From assembly GCF_027922185.1 (NCBI RefSeq), contig NZ_BSFE01000005.1, positions 1-64,000 of the forward strand: a stretch of DNA of 64,000 nucleotides. Reading direction: 5' to 3'. Below, piece after piece: positions 1 to 8,321 of the stretch. Within the stretch, counting starts at the first letter, position 1; every line of letters starts with the position of its first letter. This stretch comes from Maricaulis virginensis (GTDB lineage: Bacteria > Pseudomonadota > Alphaproteobacteria > Caulobacterales > Maricaulaceae). The translations under genes and the position numbers were made by a program. Under the pieces are notes generated by a model that did not search any database, was not told the DNA's origin, and saw only the letters and a list, made by a program, of their open reading frames with translations.

Positions 1-7
1 TGTGAAC

Positions 8-78
8 GTTCATCCGGGCTCTCCTCGATGGCTGATCGTTTCGCAACAACCAGCTTCAGGGCTTCAGCCCGGATGAAC
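8..78. repeat. 13-bp inverted repeat enclosing 45 nt
   Basis: Positions 8-20 and 66-78 are exact reverse complements (GTTCATCCGGGCT / AGCCCGGATGAAC) around a 45-nt loop. It lies just downstream of the minus-strand lipoprotein stop, so it could be a structured 3' UTR, part of a small RNA, or the edge of something outside the window. No poly-T tract follows on either strand. I do not recognise an RNA family. Confidence 0.45.
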
Positions 79-98
79 AACCTCATGAGAAATCACAG

Positions 99-419
99 CT
101 AGCGGTTGGGGCCGGTGTGATTGGGGACGCCGAAACCGGACGGTGTCTCGGGGCGCACCGGGCTGCGGTCGGCGGCACCGATATGATCGACGCCATCTTG
201 AGTGCGGCGAGCCTGGTCATCCCATTCGGCGTCGCTCGTGCAGACGCGTTCGAAGCGGCGCGTCCCGGTTACCTGAATGCGGCGGCAGGTATATTCGGTG
301 CCTTCTTCAGTAACGCCCTGATCGGCCAGAGCGACATTGTCGTCGGAGGTCGTCGCGCAGGCGCTGAGAAGAATCAGTCCGGCCAAGCTAACGGTACCGG
401 TCATCCATGCACGTTTCAT
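99..419 (-). CDS. Small lipoprotein with a paired-Cys motif, unknown function
   Basis: A 106-residue protein starting MKRAWMTG at 419. The start is supported by AGGGA about nine bases upstream; an in-frame ATG six codons earlier has no better site. A lipoprotein signal is clear: positive N-terminus, hydrophobic stretch and lipobox LLSAC, so the mature chain would begin at that Cys and be membrane anchored. The mature part has two cysteines framing a basic VTGTRRFER stretch (C-x16-C), a pattern I associate with small conserved alphaproteobacterial envelope proteins (from memory, not searched). The C-terminus is low-complexity, Pro/Gly-rich. No enzymatic motif is visible and it stands alone. 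Confidence 0.72.
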   Translation of the reverse strand: MKRAWMTGTVSLAGLILLSACATTSDDNVALADQGVTEEGTEYTCRRIQVTGTRRFERVCTSDAEWDDQARRTQDGVDHIGAADRSPVRPETPSGFGVPNHTGPNR

Positions 420-722
420 TGTCAGTATCCCTTCCATCTCGGGAGAACCGGGTTTGAAACCTGCTCTGATCCCCCAATACCATCGTCAGCCGAACAAATC
501 TGGCCTTGAAAACTGTAACCTGACAACCGTCTAGATTGCAAACGCGCCGGAGCGCGCTGCAGGGAATACGTCTGCGCGGTGTGCGAGGCCGGGCGTGCCC
601 GATTGCCGATCAGAAAGTATCCGTTTCGCTAGGCCGGCCGCTGTCGCAGCGACACTGGCATTTGCCAGTGTTCTCCTCTTGATTTTATCCCACCACTCAG
701 TCAAAACCCCCGCTCCCCGTGC
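420..722. other. Intergenic stretch, nothing recognised
   Basis: About 300 bases between the lipoprotein start and tRNA-Ser. Short open frames here are Arg/Pro-rich and lack ribosome binding sites. I see no hairpin terminator and no clear promoter hexamers; it should contain the promoters of the minus-strand lipoprotein and of the tRNA. Confidence 0.4.
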
Positions 723-812
<90 letters not shown>

Positions 813-1106
813 GCTTTCCCTGTTCTCACGTATGTTGAACGCCCTGGCGCCGGCCGCGGCCCGGTCTTGGCGCATCGGCCTCAGCGGCACTTGTGGCTGC
901 TGACCCGTCCGCGTCTTGCGGGTTTCAGGGCATGAAGCGTGAACGTCGCTCGCGCGCGGCCTCGTCTCTTTAAACGACCAGCATCAGCCTTTGCTCGTAT
1001 GTCGTTTCCAGTTGTCGTATGAAATTTGAACGGCGTGTATCTTTTTTTGTTGACACTGTTCAGCACGATTGCTCTCGTCGTCTGTATAAAGAACGGGAGG
1101 CAAGGA
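813..1106. other. Leader region of the first TonB-dependent receptor
   Basis: About 290 bases between tRNA-Ser and the receptor start. TTGACA at 1050-1055 and TATAAA at 1085-1090 are visible, but the 29-base gap is too long for one sigma-70 promoter, so neither is called. The ribosome site GGGAGG at 1095-1100 supports the start at 1107. No gene is seen. Confidence 0.4.
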
Positions 1107-4100
1107 ATGTCGTTCAGGGGAATCTTAAGGTCGGGAATCGCGCTGGGTGCGCTGGCAATCGGCGGCACTGCGCTCGCTCAGGACGCTGCGCCGTCCCAGC
1201 AGGATGAGGATGTGATCGTTGTCACCGGTACCAACATCCAGGGTGCCCGGATCAACGAAGCTCTGCCGGTGACGATCATCGGCGAGGCGGACATTGCCGC
1301 GATCGGCGGCGTGGATGGTGAGGATCTGATCCGCGCCCTTCCGGCCCAGGGCAGCGTGCAGTTCCGTACGGACAACAACACCACCAACAACAATGCGCGC
1401 GGGGACGTCGCGTCGATCAATCTGCGCTCGATCGGCTCGAGCGGTACGCTGGTGCTGCTGAACGGCCGCCGCGTGGTCAATCACCCGTCGACCCAGGCCG
1501 AACTGTCGACCCCGGTCACGACGACCAATGTGAACGCCCTGCCGGTTGCCGGCATTTCGCGCGTCGAAGTGCTGAATGACGGCGCTTCGGCCATCTACGG
1601 CACCGACGCTGTGGCCGGTGTGTTCAACACCATTCTCGATGACGATTATGAGGGGCTCTATGTCCGGGCGCGCCATCTGTTCGCGACCGGCAACGGCCTC
1701 GACGAGCAGACGCTGACCGTCAAGGCCGGCGACAATTTCAACGAAGGCCGGACCAATGTCTCCATCTCGGCGGAGTACTCGCGCCGTGATGGCCTGTTCG
1801 CGTCGGAAGTTCCGCTGGCAGCCAGCGAAGACCTGCGGCCCTTCCTGGTGGGGACGAGCTTCGAGGGCGATGTGTCCTTCGACAACCGGGCGACCCAGTC
1901 GCCCTGGGGTCAGTGGACGCTCAACACGACATCGAGCACCCGCGTCCGCCAGAACGGAACGACCCTGACATCGACGGCCGGTGTCTTCCACTTCCAGCCA
2001 ACCAGTTTCGCGGGGTGCCGCGCCGACACGGCCGGTGCCCTCTCGGTCGCCAATCTCTGTATCGATGATGGCAGTCTCGATCGCAACCTGCGCTTTGACG
2101 GCGCCTATGATCGTTCGATCATTTCCGACCGGGATCGTTTCAACGGCTTCGCTTTCGTCAATCACGATCTGGACAATGGCGTGCGTCTGTATGCCGAGTT
2201 CGGCTATTATTATGCCGAAACCCGGTCGACCAACGAACCGCGCAACGGGATTGCGGCGACCAATATCTCGGTGCCGGCGAACTATTACTACAACCCGTTC
2301 GGCCCGATCACCTTCTCGGATGGTTCAATCAACCCGAACCGCCTGCCGGGCCTGACAAATGTGCCCGCCGAAGGCTTGCCGGTCTTCACCGATGGCGGCC
2401 GCTATCGCTTTGTCGATGTCGGTTTCCGGGACATCGAGGTCATCAACACCCAGTGGCGTGCCCTGGGCGGTGCCCGCGGCGAATTTGCCAATGGCTGGGA
2501 CTGGGACAGCGCGCTGCTCTATAACCGGGGCTATGCGGAAGACACCGTGAACAACTCGATTTCGCGGACTCTCTTCCAGCAGGCACTCTTCAACGAAACG
2601 CCGAATGTCTACAACATTTTCAATGGCGGCGATCCGGACAATCCGTCGATCGGCGATGCGACGGCCAATTCCCGTGACCTGATCGATCCCTTCCTGGTCG
2701 ATGTGGTCCGCGAAAGCACGACAGAACTCGCCCTGATCGACTTCAAGGTCTCCAATGGCGACGTGTTCTCTCTGCCGGGCGGTGCGATCGGCATCGCGGC
2801 CGGAGTCGAAGCGCGTTACGAGGCCTATGACGAGAACCGCGATGACCGGGTCGACGGGACGATCACCTTCACGGACATGGTGACGGGCGAGGTCAGCCAG
2901 ACCGACATCTACGGCACCAGCCCGACCCCGGACTCCAGCGGATCGCGCGACGTGCTCGGCGCCTTCATGGAAGCGTCCATTCCGCTGGTCAGCCCGGACA
3001 TGAACATCCCGCTGGTGGATACGTTCGATGTGCAGATTGCGGCGCGTATCGAGGATTATTCCGACTTCGGCAGCAGCGGTCTGAAGCCGCGTGTGGCGGC
3101 TGCATGGCGGCCGTTCGAGGGGCTGATGTTCCGCGGCGCCTATTCCGAGGGCTTCCGGGCACCCAACCTGATCGTCATCAATGAAGGTGTCGACCGGTCG
3201 AACGCCCGTGAAGACAGCTATTTCTGCGAAGCCGGCGTGCGCAACGGCACCTTTGCCACCTTCGCCGATTGTACCGGCTTCTCGGTCGGCCGGACGGAGC
3301 GTCGCTCTGTGGCCGACGATATCGGTCCGGAAGACGACACCAACATTACCTTCGGTGTGGTGCTGGAACCGCGCGGGTTCAGCGGGCCGATGAGCTTCCT
3401 GAATGCGCTGACAGTCACGGTCGACCGCTGGGAAATCGAGCGCGAAGGCGTGGTTGGCGTGTTCGGTGCCGAGAACCACATCAGCCTCGACTACCTGCTC
3501 CGTTTGCAGGGGTCGTCCAATCCCAACGTCGTGCGGGACACGCCCGACCAGGATGATATCGACTACTTCACTGCGGCGGGGCTCGATCCGGCGGGTGACA
3601 TCCTCTACATCCTGGACACCTACGACAACAATGAAGAGATCGAGGTCGCGGGTATCGACTACGCGCTCTACTACGATCTCGAGGACACGCGTTACGGCGA
3701 CTTCAATCTGAAGATCAACGCGTCCTATCTCGATACCTACTTCATTGCCCTGTCCCCGGGGGCCCAGCAGATCCGGGACGCCGTGGACAGCGGTCTGATT
3801 GCCGACGAGATCACCGTCTCCCAGGAAGGCGACATCATCATGCAGGACGGCCAGCCGGAATGGCGGGTCGGTGCCAGCCTGAGCTGGTCGCATCCGAACG
3901 GTCTGGGTGCCGGTATCCGTGCCGACTACACCAGCGAGTTCATCGACACCGGGGCCGGTCTGAACCCGGACGGCGACCCGTTCATAGTGGAATCCTGGAC
4001 CCAGACCAACGCCTATGTGGAGTACGAGTTCGACCGCCAGGGTCCGCTCGACAATCTTCGCATCCGCGTCGGTGCCAACAATATCTTCGATGAAGACCCG

Positions 4101-4190
4101 CCGCTCGCCGACGAGACCAATGGCTATGATGCCGCCTATCATAGCATCCGTGGCCGCCAGGTCTATTTCGACATCCGCAAGGTCTTCTAG
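1107..4190 (+). CDS. TonB-dependent outer-membrane receptor, long form (1027 aa)
   Basis: Outer-membrane active-transport receptor; the substrate cannot be read from the sequence. The start at 1107 is chosen because GGGAGGCAAGGA precedes it and because it yields a clean signal peptide (MSFRGILRSG... to TALAQ); the 27 codons upstream in frame are hydrophobic but lack a ribosome site. After the signal come a TonB-box-like DVIVVTGTN, a plug domain (residues about 40-190, with LLNGRRVV and YGTDAVAGV) and a large 22-strand-type barrel ending in an aromatic C-terminus (DIRKVF). It is clearly paralogous to the receptor at 28625: both share SPTPDSSG and DMNIPL at equivalent places. It is monocistronic, with a hairpin 13 bases after the stop. 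Confidence 0.9.
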   Translation: MSFRGILRSGIALGALAIGGTALAQDAAPSQQDEDVIVVTGTNIQGARINEALPVTIIGEADIAAIGGVDGEDLIRALPAQGSVQFRTDNNTTNNNARGDVASINLRSIGSSGTLVLLNGRRVVNHPSTQAELSTPVTTTNVNALPVAGISRVEVLNDGASAIYGTDAVAGVFNTILDDDYEGLYVRARHLFATGNGLDEQTLTVKAGDNFNEGRTNVSISAEYSRRDGLFASEVPLAASEDLRPFLVGTSFEGDVSFDNRATQSPWGQWTLNTTSSTRVRQNGTTLTSTAGVFHFQPTSFAGCRADTAGALSVANLCIDDGSLDRNLRFDGAYDRSIISDRDRFNGFAFVNHDLDNGVRLYAEFGYYYAETRSTNEPRNGIAATNISVPANYYYNPFGPITFSDGSINPNRLPGLTNVPAEGLPVFTDGGRYRFVDVGFRDIEVINTQWRALGGARGEFANGWDWDSALLYNRGYAEDTVNNSISRTLFQQALFNETPNVYNIFNGGDPDNPSIGDATANSRDLIDPFLVDVVRESTTELALIDFKVSNGDVFSLPGGAIGIAAGVEARYEAYDENRDDRVDGTITFTDMVTGEVSQTDIYGTSPTPDSSGSRDVLGAFMEASIPLVSPDMNIPLVDTFDVQIAARIEDYSDFGSSGLKPRVAAAWRPFEGLMFRGAYSEGFRAPNLIVINEGVDRSNAREDSYFCEAGVRNGTFATFADCTGFSVGRTERRSVADDIGPEDDTNITFGVVLEPRGFSGPMSFLNALTVTVDRWEIEREGVVGVFGAENHISLDYLLRLQGSSNPNVVRDTPDQDDIDYFTAAGLDPAGDILYILDTYDNNEEIEVAGIDYALYYDLEDTRYGDFNLKINASYLDTYFIALSPGAQQIRDAVDSGLIADEITVSQEGDIIMQDGQPEWRVGASLSWSHPNGLGAGIRADYTSEFIDTGAGLNPDGDPFIVESWTQTNAYVEYEFDRQGPLDNLRIRVGANNIFDEDPPLADETNGYDAAYHSIRGRQVYFDIRKVF

Positions 4191-4202
4191 GCAGACAGAG
4201 GC

Positions 4203-4235
4203 GAAGAGAGTGCCGTCCATGACGGCACTCTCTTC
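4203..4235. terminator. Perfect 15-bp hairpin between convergent genes
   Basis: GAAGAGAGTGCCGTC (4203-4217) and its exact complement (4221-4235) enclose a three-base loop. It lies directly after the TonB receptor stop and before the end of minus-strand nnrS, so it could end transcription from both sides. No strong U tract follows, so its efficiency is uncertain. Confidence 0.7.
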
Positions 4236-4307
4236 GTGCTCCCCTTAGGCTGGAAATGCCGGCGGGATGTGGATGTTCAGCGACCGGCATCCCTTTGCCG
4301 GGACACC

Positions 4308-5534
4308 TTAGCGGCTACGCGTCCACAGCATCCTGCCGTAGCGGATCGCGAACAGGGCGAAGGCGCCGCTCCACAGGGCGGCGGCTATGCCCAGGGCCGG
4401 GTACTGGAGCGTGCCGAGCAGGATCGGTGCGAACGTGCGCACGAGCGCACCGGCGATAACCAGAAGATAGATCAGGCTGGTCCATCCGTCTGCGGTCCGT
4501 GCGCGGCCGGTATGGCCGAGACTGGCGCGGGTCATCACGGCGAGGGTCATCGTGCCCATGGCGCCGGCTGTCAGTGCGTGCAGCGCGGCGGATGCCGGCA
4601 CGATCGCCGGCAGCAGGGCGCCCAGGCCCATCAGCACGAGCGCGACCGGTACCCAGGCATAGCCGGCATGGAGGACGAGGACGAGCGGCTCGGCCCCCGT
4701 CCGCCAGCCCTTCCAGCGCGCCAGCCGGAGCGTGTGCAGTGCGCCGGCAGCCAGCAGCAGGGCGCCGGAGAACCAGTCCTGCGGGGCCAGGATCCAGGCT
4801 GCAAGGCCGAGACCCGCAAAGACCAGGGTGGCCCCGTCGAACCGGTCCATCGGTGCGGGCAGGCTGTCACCGCGGCCGGTCTGCACCAGCCAGTTGCGGG
4901 TAAAGCTCGGCACGATCCGGCCGCCGATCAGGGCGATCAGAAGGGTGATGACGGCAATCGCGATACCCTGTGCCGGGCGCCAGCCGGAACCGGTCGCCAG
5001 GGCCAGGTGGAAGCCGGCATTCGCGAGAGCGAACAGCGTCGCCAGCACGCAGACCGGCAGGTTGCGCGTATTGCCCCCGGTGACGACTTCGCGGGCGAGG
5101 ACTGCGGCGAGCACGATCAGGAAAGTACTGTCGATCACGGCTGCAATCGGGCCCAGCGCATCATAGGCCAGCATGGCGGCACGGCCGGCTGCCCACAGGC
5201 CAAACAGCGTGATCAGGGGCAAGCCCCTTACGGGCAGCCGCCCGGTCCAGTTGGGTACGGCGGTCAGCAGGAAGCCGGCGACGATGGCGCCGATGAAACC
5301 GAACAGCATTTCATGGACATGCCAGGCCAGCGCCGGAGCGGCGCCGATCATGGCGTTGCCGGACAGATAGCTCCAGATCCACAGGGGGGCTGCCAGGGCG
5401 CCCCATATCGCGCCGAACAGGAAGAAGGGTCGAAAGCCGAAACTGAACAGGGCGGGGCCGGCATAGTCGCGGCGGGCACTGATCGGATCCTGCGGCATGG
5501 CGCGTCGGAGGGCGGATTTGTCAATGCTGGGCAC
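4308..5534 (-). CDS. nnrS: NnrS family membrane protein
   Basis: A 408-residue polytopic inner-membrane protein of the NnrS family, heme- and copper-containing proteins linked to relief of nitric oxide stress in denitrifiers (family knowledge). About twelve hydrophobic segments can be seen. N-terminal FSFGFRPFF and WHVHEMLFGF (two His) match the family start, and NWTGRLPV follows. It is the last gene of a minus-strand operon nrdD-nrdG-nnrS: its ATG lies inside the 3' end of nrdG (14-base overlap), so translation is probably coupled. Coupling to the anaerobic ribonucleotide reductase suggests expression under O2 limitation, when NO is made by the nirK gene nearby. Confidence 0.93.
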   Translation of the reverse strand: MPSIDKSALRRAMPQDPISARRDYAGPALFSFGFRPFFLFGAIWGALAAPLWIWSYLSGNAMIGAAPALAWHVHEMLFGFIGAIVAGFLLTAVPNWTGRLPVRGLPLITLFGLWAAGRAAMLAYDALGPIAAVIDSTFLIVLAAVLAREVVTGGNTRNLPVCVLATLFALANAGFHLALATGSGWRPAQGIAIAVITLLIALIGGRIVPSFTRNWLVQTGRGDSLPAPMDRFDGATLVFAGLGLAAWILAPQDWFSGALLLAAGALHTLRLARWKGWRTGAEPLVLVLHAGYAWVPVALVLMGLGALLPAIVPASAALHALTAGAMGTMTLAVMTRASLGHTGRARTADGWTSLIYLLVIAGALVRTFAPILLGTLQYPALGIAAALWSGAFALFAIRYGRMLWTRSR

Positions 5535-6219
5535 GGCGAACCTCGAAGTCCTGGAATTTTGCGCCCAGCTCGGCCATCAGGGCCGTATCGTCGAGCGCGG
5601 TCTTTCCCGGCCAGGCCACGCGGTCCGGGGTTCTGCACTCTTGGAGCACAAAGCGCGACACGCCGATTTGATCCAGCGCAAATGCGATCGATCTGAGGGC
5701 GGCGGCATCAAGCCTTTCCGGCCAGACCGTGGTGCGGACTTCGTAGGGCACGCCCGAGGCGGCAAGGATTTCCAGCGACCGCAATGCCTTGGCTCCGGCC
5801 GGCGCGACGCCGGTGACGCTGGCATAATCGGCGAACGGGGCCTTCACGTCGAAGCCGACCCAGTCCAGCCGGGGCAGGAGGGCCTGCAGCAGGCCAGGCG
5901 CGGTGCCGGCCGTGTGCAGCGCCACGGCCAGCCCCATTGCACGCACTCGGTCGACCGCATCCGTCAGCGCCGCCTGTGCCAGGGGTTCGCCCCCGGAGAA
6001 GACAACGCCGTCGATGAAGCCGCGTCGCGCCGCGATCGCCGACAGCACCGCCTCGAAATCCAGCATGCGCTCGGCCGTGGCCGGGATGAGATCCGGATTA
6101 TGGCAATAGCCGCAGGCCAGCGGGCAGCCCTGGCAGAAGACCACGGCGGCGAGGTGACCGGGGAAGTCGACCGTGGAGAACGGTTCGACTCCCCCGACGC
6201 GGAGCGGTCGGTTCGTCAT
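5521..6219 (-). CDS. nrdG: Anaerobic ribonucleotide reductase activating protein (radical SAM)
   Basis: A 232-residue radical-SAM activase that installs the glycyl radical on NrdD. The cluster-binding motif is in FCQGCPLACGYCHNPD (C-x3-C-x2-C), followed by the SAM-binding GGEPLAQ. The chain is longer than the compact enterobacterial NrdG (about 155 residues), as is common for the alphaproteobacterial type. The gene begins one base after the nrdD stop, and its end overlaps the nnrS start, so the three are translated from one mRNA. The motif and neighbour leave little doubt. Confidence 0.95.
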   Translation of the reverse strand: MTNRPLRVGGVEPFSTVDFPGHLAAVVFCQGCPLACGYCHNPDLIPATAERMLDFEAVLSAIAARRGFIDGVVFSGGEPLAQAALTDAVDRVRAMGLAVALHTAGTAPGLLQALLPRLDWVGFDVKAPFADYASVTGVAPAGAKALRSLEILAASGVPYEVRTTVWPERLDAAALRSIAFALDQIGVSRFVLQECRTPDRVAWPGKTALDDTALMAELGAKFQDFEVRRAQH

Positions 6220-6220
6220 G

Positions 6221-8113
6221 TCAGGCGGCGGTCAGGCGGGCCCGCCGCTCCTCGAAATGCGTGCGCTCCTCGTGTTCGCCGCGCTTGCCCGGATTGAAGG
6301 CGGCGACCGGCCGGTGATAGCCCATCACCCGGGTCCAGACCTCGCAGGGCTGCCGGTCTTCCTCGGCGAGCATGCTTCCCTCCGGCAGGGCGGCCTGCTT
6401 CTCGGCATCGCATTTGGGGCAGTGATGATGCTCGCCGGCCAGATAGCCGTGGGTCGGGCAGATCGAGAAGGTCGGCGTGATGGTGATGTAGGGCAGGCGG
6501 AAATTCGACAGCGAGCGCTGCACCAGGCGGCGGCAGGCCTCGGCCGAGGATATCCGCTCGCTCATATAGAGATGGAGCACTGTGCCGCCGGTATATTTGG
6601 TCTGCATCTCGTCCTGGCGGGAAAGCGCCTCGAACGGATCGTCGGTGAAACCGACCGGCAGCTGCGAGGAATTGGTGTAGTAGGGATTGGCGTCGGTGCC
6701 CGCCTGCAGGATGCCGGGGAAGCGTTTGCGGTCTTCCTTGGCGAAGCGGTAGGTCGTGCCTTCCGCCGGCGTGGCTTCCAGATTGTACATGTGACCGGTG
6801 GCGTCCTGGAATTCCAGCATGCGCGCGCGGACATGATCGAGCAGATCCAGCACCATGGATGCGCCGTTTTCGGTCGTGATGTCGTCCGTGTCGCCGGTGA
6901 AATTGCGCACCATCTCGTTCAGCCCGTTCACGCCCAGTGTCGAGAAGTGATTGCGCAGCGTGCCCAGATAGCGCCTGGTGTAGGGGAAGAGCCCCTTGTC
7001 CATCAGCGCCTGCACGTATTCACGCTTGATCTCCAGGCTGTCGCGTCCCAGCTCCAGCAAGCGGTCGAGTTCGGCAATGAGCCCGTCCCAGTCGCCCTGG
7101 AAACGATGGCCCAGCCGGGCGCAATTGACCGTCACCACGCCGATCGATCCGGTCTGCTCGGCCGAGCCGAACAGGCCGTTGCCGCGCTTGAGGAGCTCGC
7201 GCAGGTCAAGCTGGAGACGGCAGCACATCGAGCGGACCTGGCCCGGCTTCATGTCGGAATTGATGAAGTTCTGGAAGTAGGGCAGGCCGTACTTCGCCGT
7301 CATCGCGAACAGGGCCTGGGCATTCTCGCTCTCCCAGGGGAAGTCCTCGGTGATGTTGTAGGTCGGGATGGGAAAGGTGAAGACGCGGCCCTTGGCGTCG
7401 CCGGCCGTCATCACGTCGATGAAGGCGCGGTTGATCAGATCCATCTCGGCCTGCAGATCGCCATAGGTGAAGTCGGCTTCCTCACCGCCGATCAGCGGTG
7501 TCTGCTCGCGCAGGTCTTCCGGGCAGACCCAGTCGAAGGTGAGATTGGTGAAGGGAGTCTGCGTGCCCCACCGCGAGGGCACGTTCAGCGAGTGGACGAA
7601 TTCCTGCAGGCCCTGGCGCACGGCGTCATAGTCCAGGCCGTCGACGCGCACGAAGGGCGCCATGTAGGTGTCGAAAGAGGAGAAGGCCTGGGCGCCGGCC
7701 CATTCGTTCTGCAGGGCGCCGAGAAAGTTCACGGCCTGGCCGAGGGCAACGCTGAAATGTCTCGGCGGCCCCGCTTCGGCTTTCTCCGAGACGCCGTTGA
7801 GACCTTCATTGAGCAGCGTGCGCAGCGACCAGCCCGCACAATAGCCCGACAGCATGTCGAGATCGTGGACGTGGATGTCGGCCTCGCGGTGCGCCCGGCC
7901 GATGGCGGCGGGATAGACCTGGTCGAGCCAGTAATTGGCGATCACCTTGCCGGAGACGTTGAGGATGAGGCCGCCCAGGGAATAGCCCTGATTGGCATTG
8001 GCCTTGATGCGCCAGTCGGCGCCGCCAAGATATTCCTCGACGGCGTGTGCCACATCGATCTGGGTGCCGCGGACAGCCGGTTCGCCGTCCTGGGTCGGGG
8101 TTGTGTCGAGCAT
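6221..8113 (-). CDS. nrdD: Anaerobic ribonucleoside-triphosphate reductase (class III)
   Basis: A 630-residue class III reductase making deoxyribonucleotides without O2. The C-terminal glycyl-radical motif is WTRVMGYHRP, with the radical Gly at about residue 598. Upstream of it is a zinc site, CPTHGYL ... HCPKC, in which one usual Cys position appears as His. The active-site region includes SMCCRLQLDLREL. First gene of nrdD-nrdG-nnrS. Two NrdR-like boxes lie 18-64 bases upstream of its ATG, pointing to repression by NrdR/(d)ATP. The start at 8113 follows AAGGAAG and gives the expected N-terminus. Confidence 0.96.
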   Translation of the reverse strand: MLDTTPTQDGEPAVRGTQIDVAHAVEEYLGGADWRIKANANQGYSLGGLILNVSGKVIANYWLDQVYPAAIGRAHREADIHVHDLDMLSGYCAGWSLRTLLNEGLNGVSEKAEAGPPRHFSVALGQAVNFLGALQNEWAGAQAFSSFDTYMAPFVRVDGLDYDAVRQGLQEFVHSLNVPSRWGTQTPFTNLTFDWVCPEDLREQTPLIGGEEADFTYGDLQAEMDLINRAFIDVMTAGDAKGRVFTFPIPTYNITEDFPWESENAQALFAMTAKYGLPYFQNFINSDMKPGQVRSMCCRLQLDLRELLKRGNGLFGSAEQTGSIGVVTVNCARLGHRFQGDWDGLIAELDRLLELGRDSLEIKREYVQALMDKGLFPYTRRYLGTLRNHFSTLGVNGLNEMVRNFTGDTDDITTENGASMVLDLLDHVRARMLEFQDATGHMYNLEATPAEGTTYRFAKEDRKRFPGILQAGTDANPYYTNSSQLPVGFTDDPFEALSRQDEMQTKYTGGTVLHLYMSERISSAEACRRLVQRSLSNFRLPYITITPTFSICPTHGYLAGEHHHCPKCDAEKQAALPEGSMLAEEDRQPCEVWTRVMGYHRPVAAFNPGKRGEHEERTHFEERRARLTAA

Positions 8114-8130
8114 CGGAAACTTCCTTCGCG

Positions 8131-8146
8131 AATCAATATTTGGTGT
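8131..8146 (-). promoter_or_regulatory. NrdR box, proximal
   Basis: Read on the minus strand the site is ACACCAAATATTGATT, close to the NrdR consensus acaCwAtATaTwGtgt. It pairs with the box at 8162-8177, whose start is 31 bases away: three helical turns, the usual arrangement for NrdR, which binds tandem boxes on one DNA face. It sits immediately upstream of nrdD. Confidence 0.72.
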
Positions 8147-8161
8147 TTGCGAGAGAATTGA

Positions 8162-8177
8162 GCTCTATATGTAGTGT
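8162..8177 (-). promoter_or_regulatory. NrdR box, distal
   Basis: On the minus strand the site reads ACACTACATATAGAGC, matching the left half and centre of the NrdR consensus. With 8131-8146 it forms a phased pair, and such pairs are characteristic of ribonucleotide reductase promoters. nrdR itself is not in the window. Confidence 0.72.
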
Positions 8178-8234
8178 TTCGTCGAACTGACAGATGGTCG
8201 CAGGGACGCCCTGTCGCACCCGGAGGTGCTGCCC

Positions 8235-8272
8235 AAAAAAACGCCCCCCGGCCAGAGGGAGGCCGGGGGGCG
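8235..8272 (-). terminator. Rho-independent terminator of the NO reductase gene
   Basis: A 12-bp GC-rich stem (8242-8253 with 8261-8272, loop of seven) is followed on the minus strand by a run of T (8235-8240 read in reverse). It lies about 50 bases after the reductase stop and insulates it from the nrdD promoter. Confidence 0.88.
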
Positions 8273-8321
8273 GATGGAACTGCCGGGGCTTCTGGGGAGG
8301 CCCCGGCAGCCGGTTGGTCGA

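Noticed and set aside
1050..1090. TTGACA and TATAAA before the first TonB receptor as a sigma-70 promoter
   Set aside because: The 29-base spacing is far from the 16-18 required.
2325..4220. Long open frame antisense to the first TonB receptor (631 codons), and similar long antisense frames elsewhere (e.g. 4236-5696, 8226-10853, 58474-60870)
   Set aside because: They mirror real genes in GC-rich DNA, have Arg/His/Gly-rich composition without domains, and lack ribosome sites.
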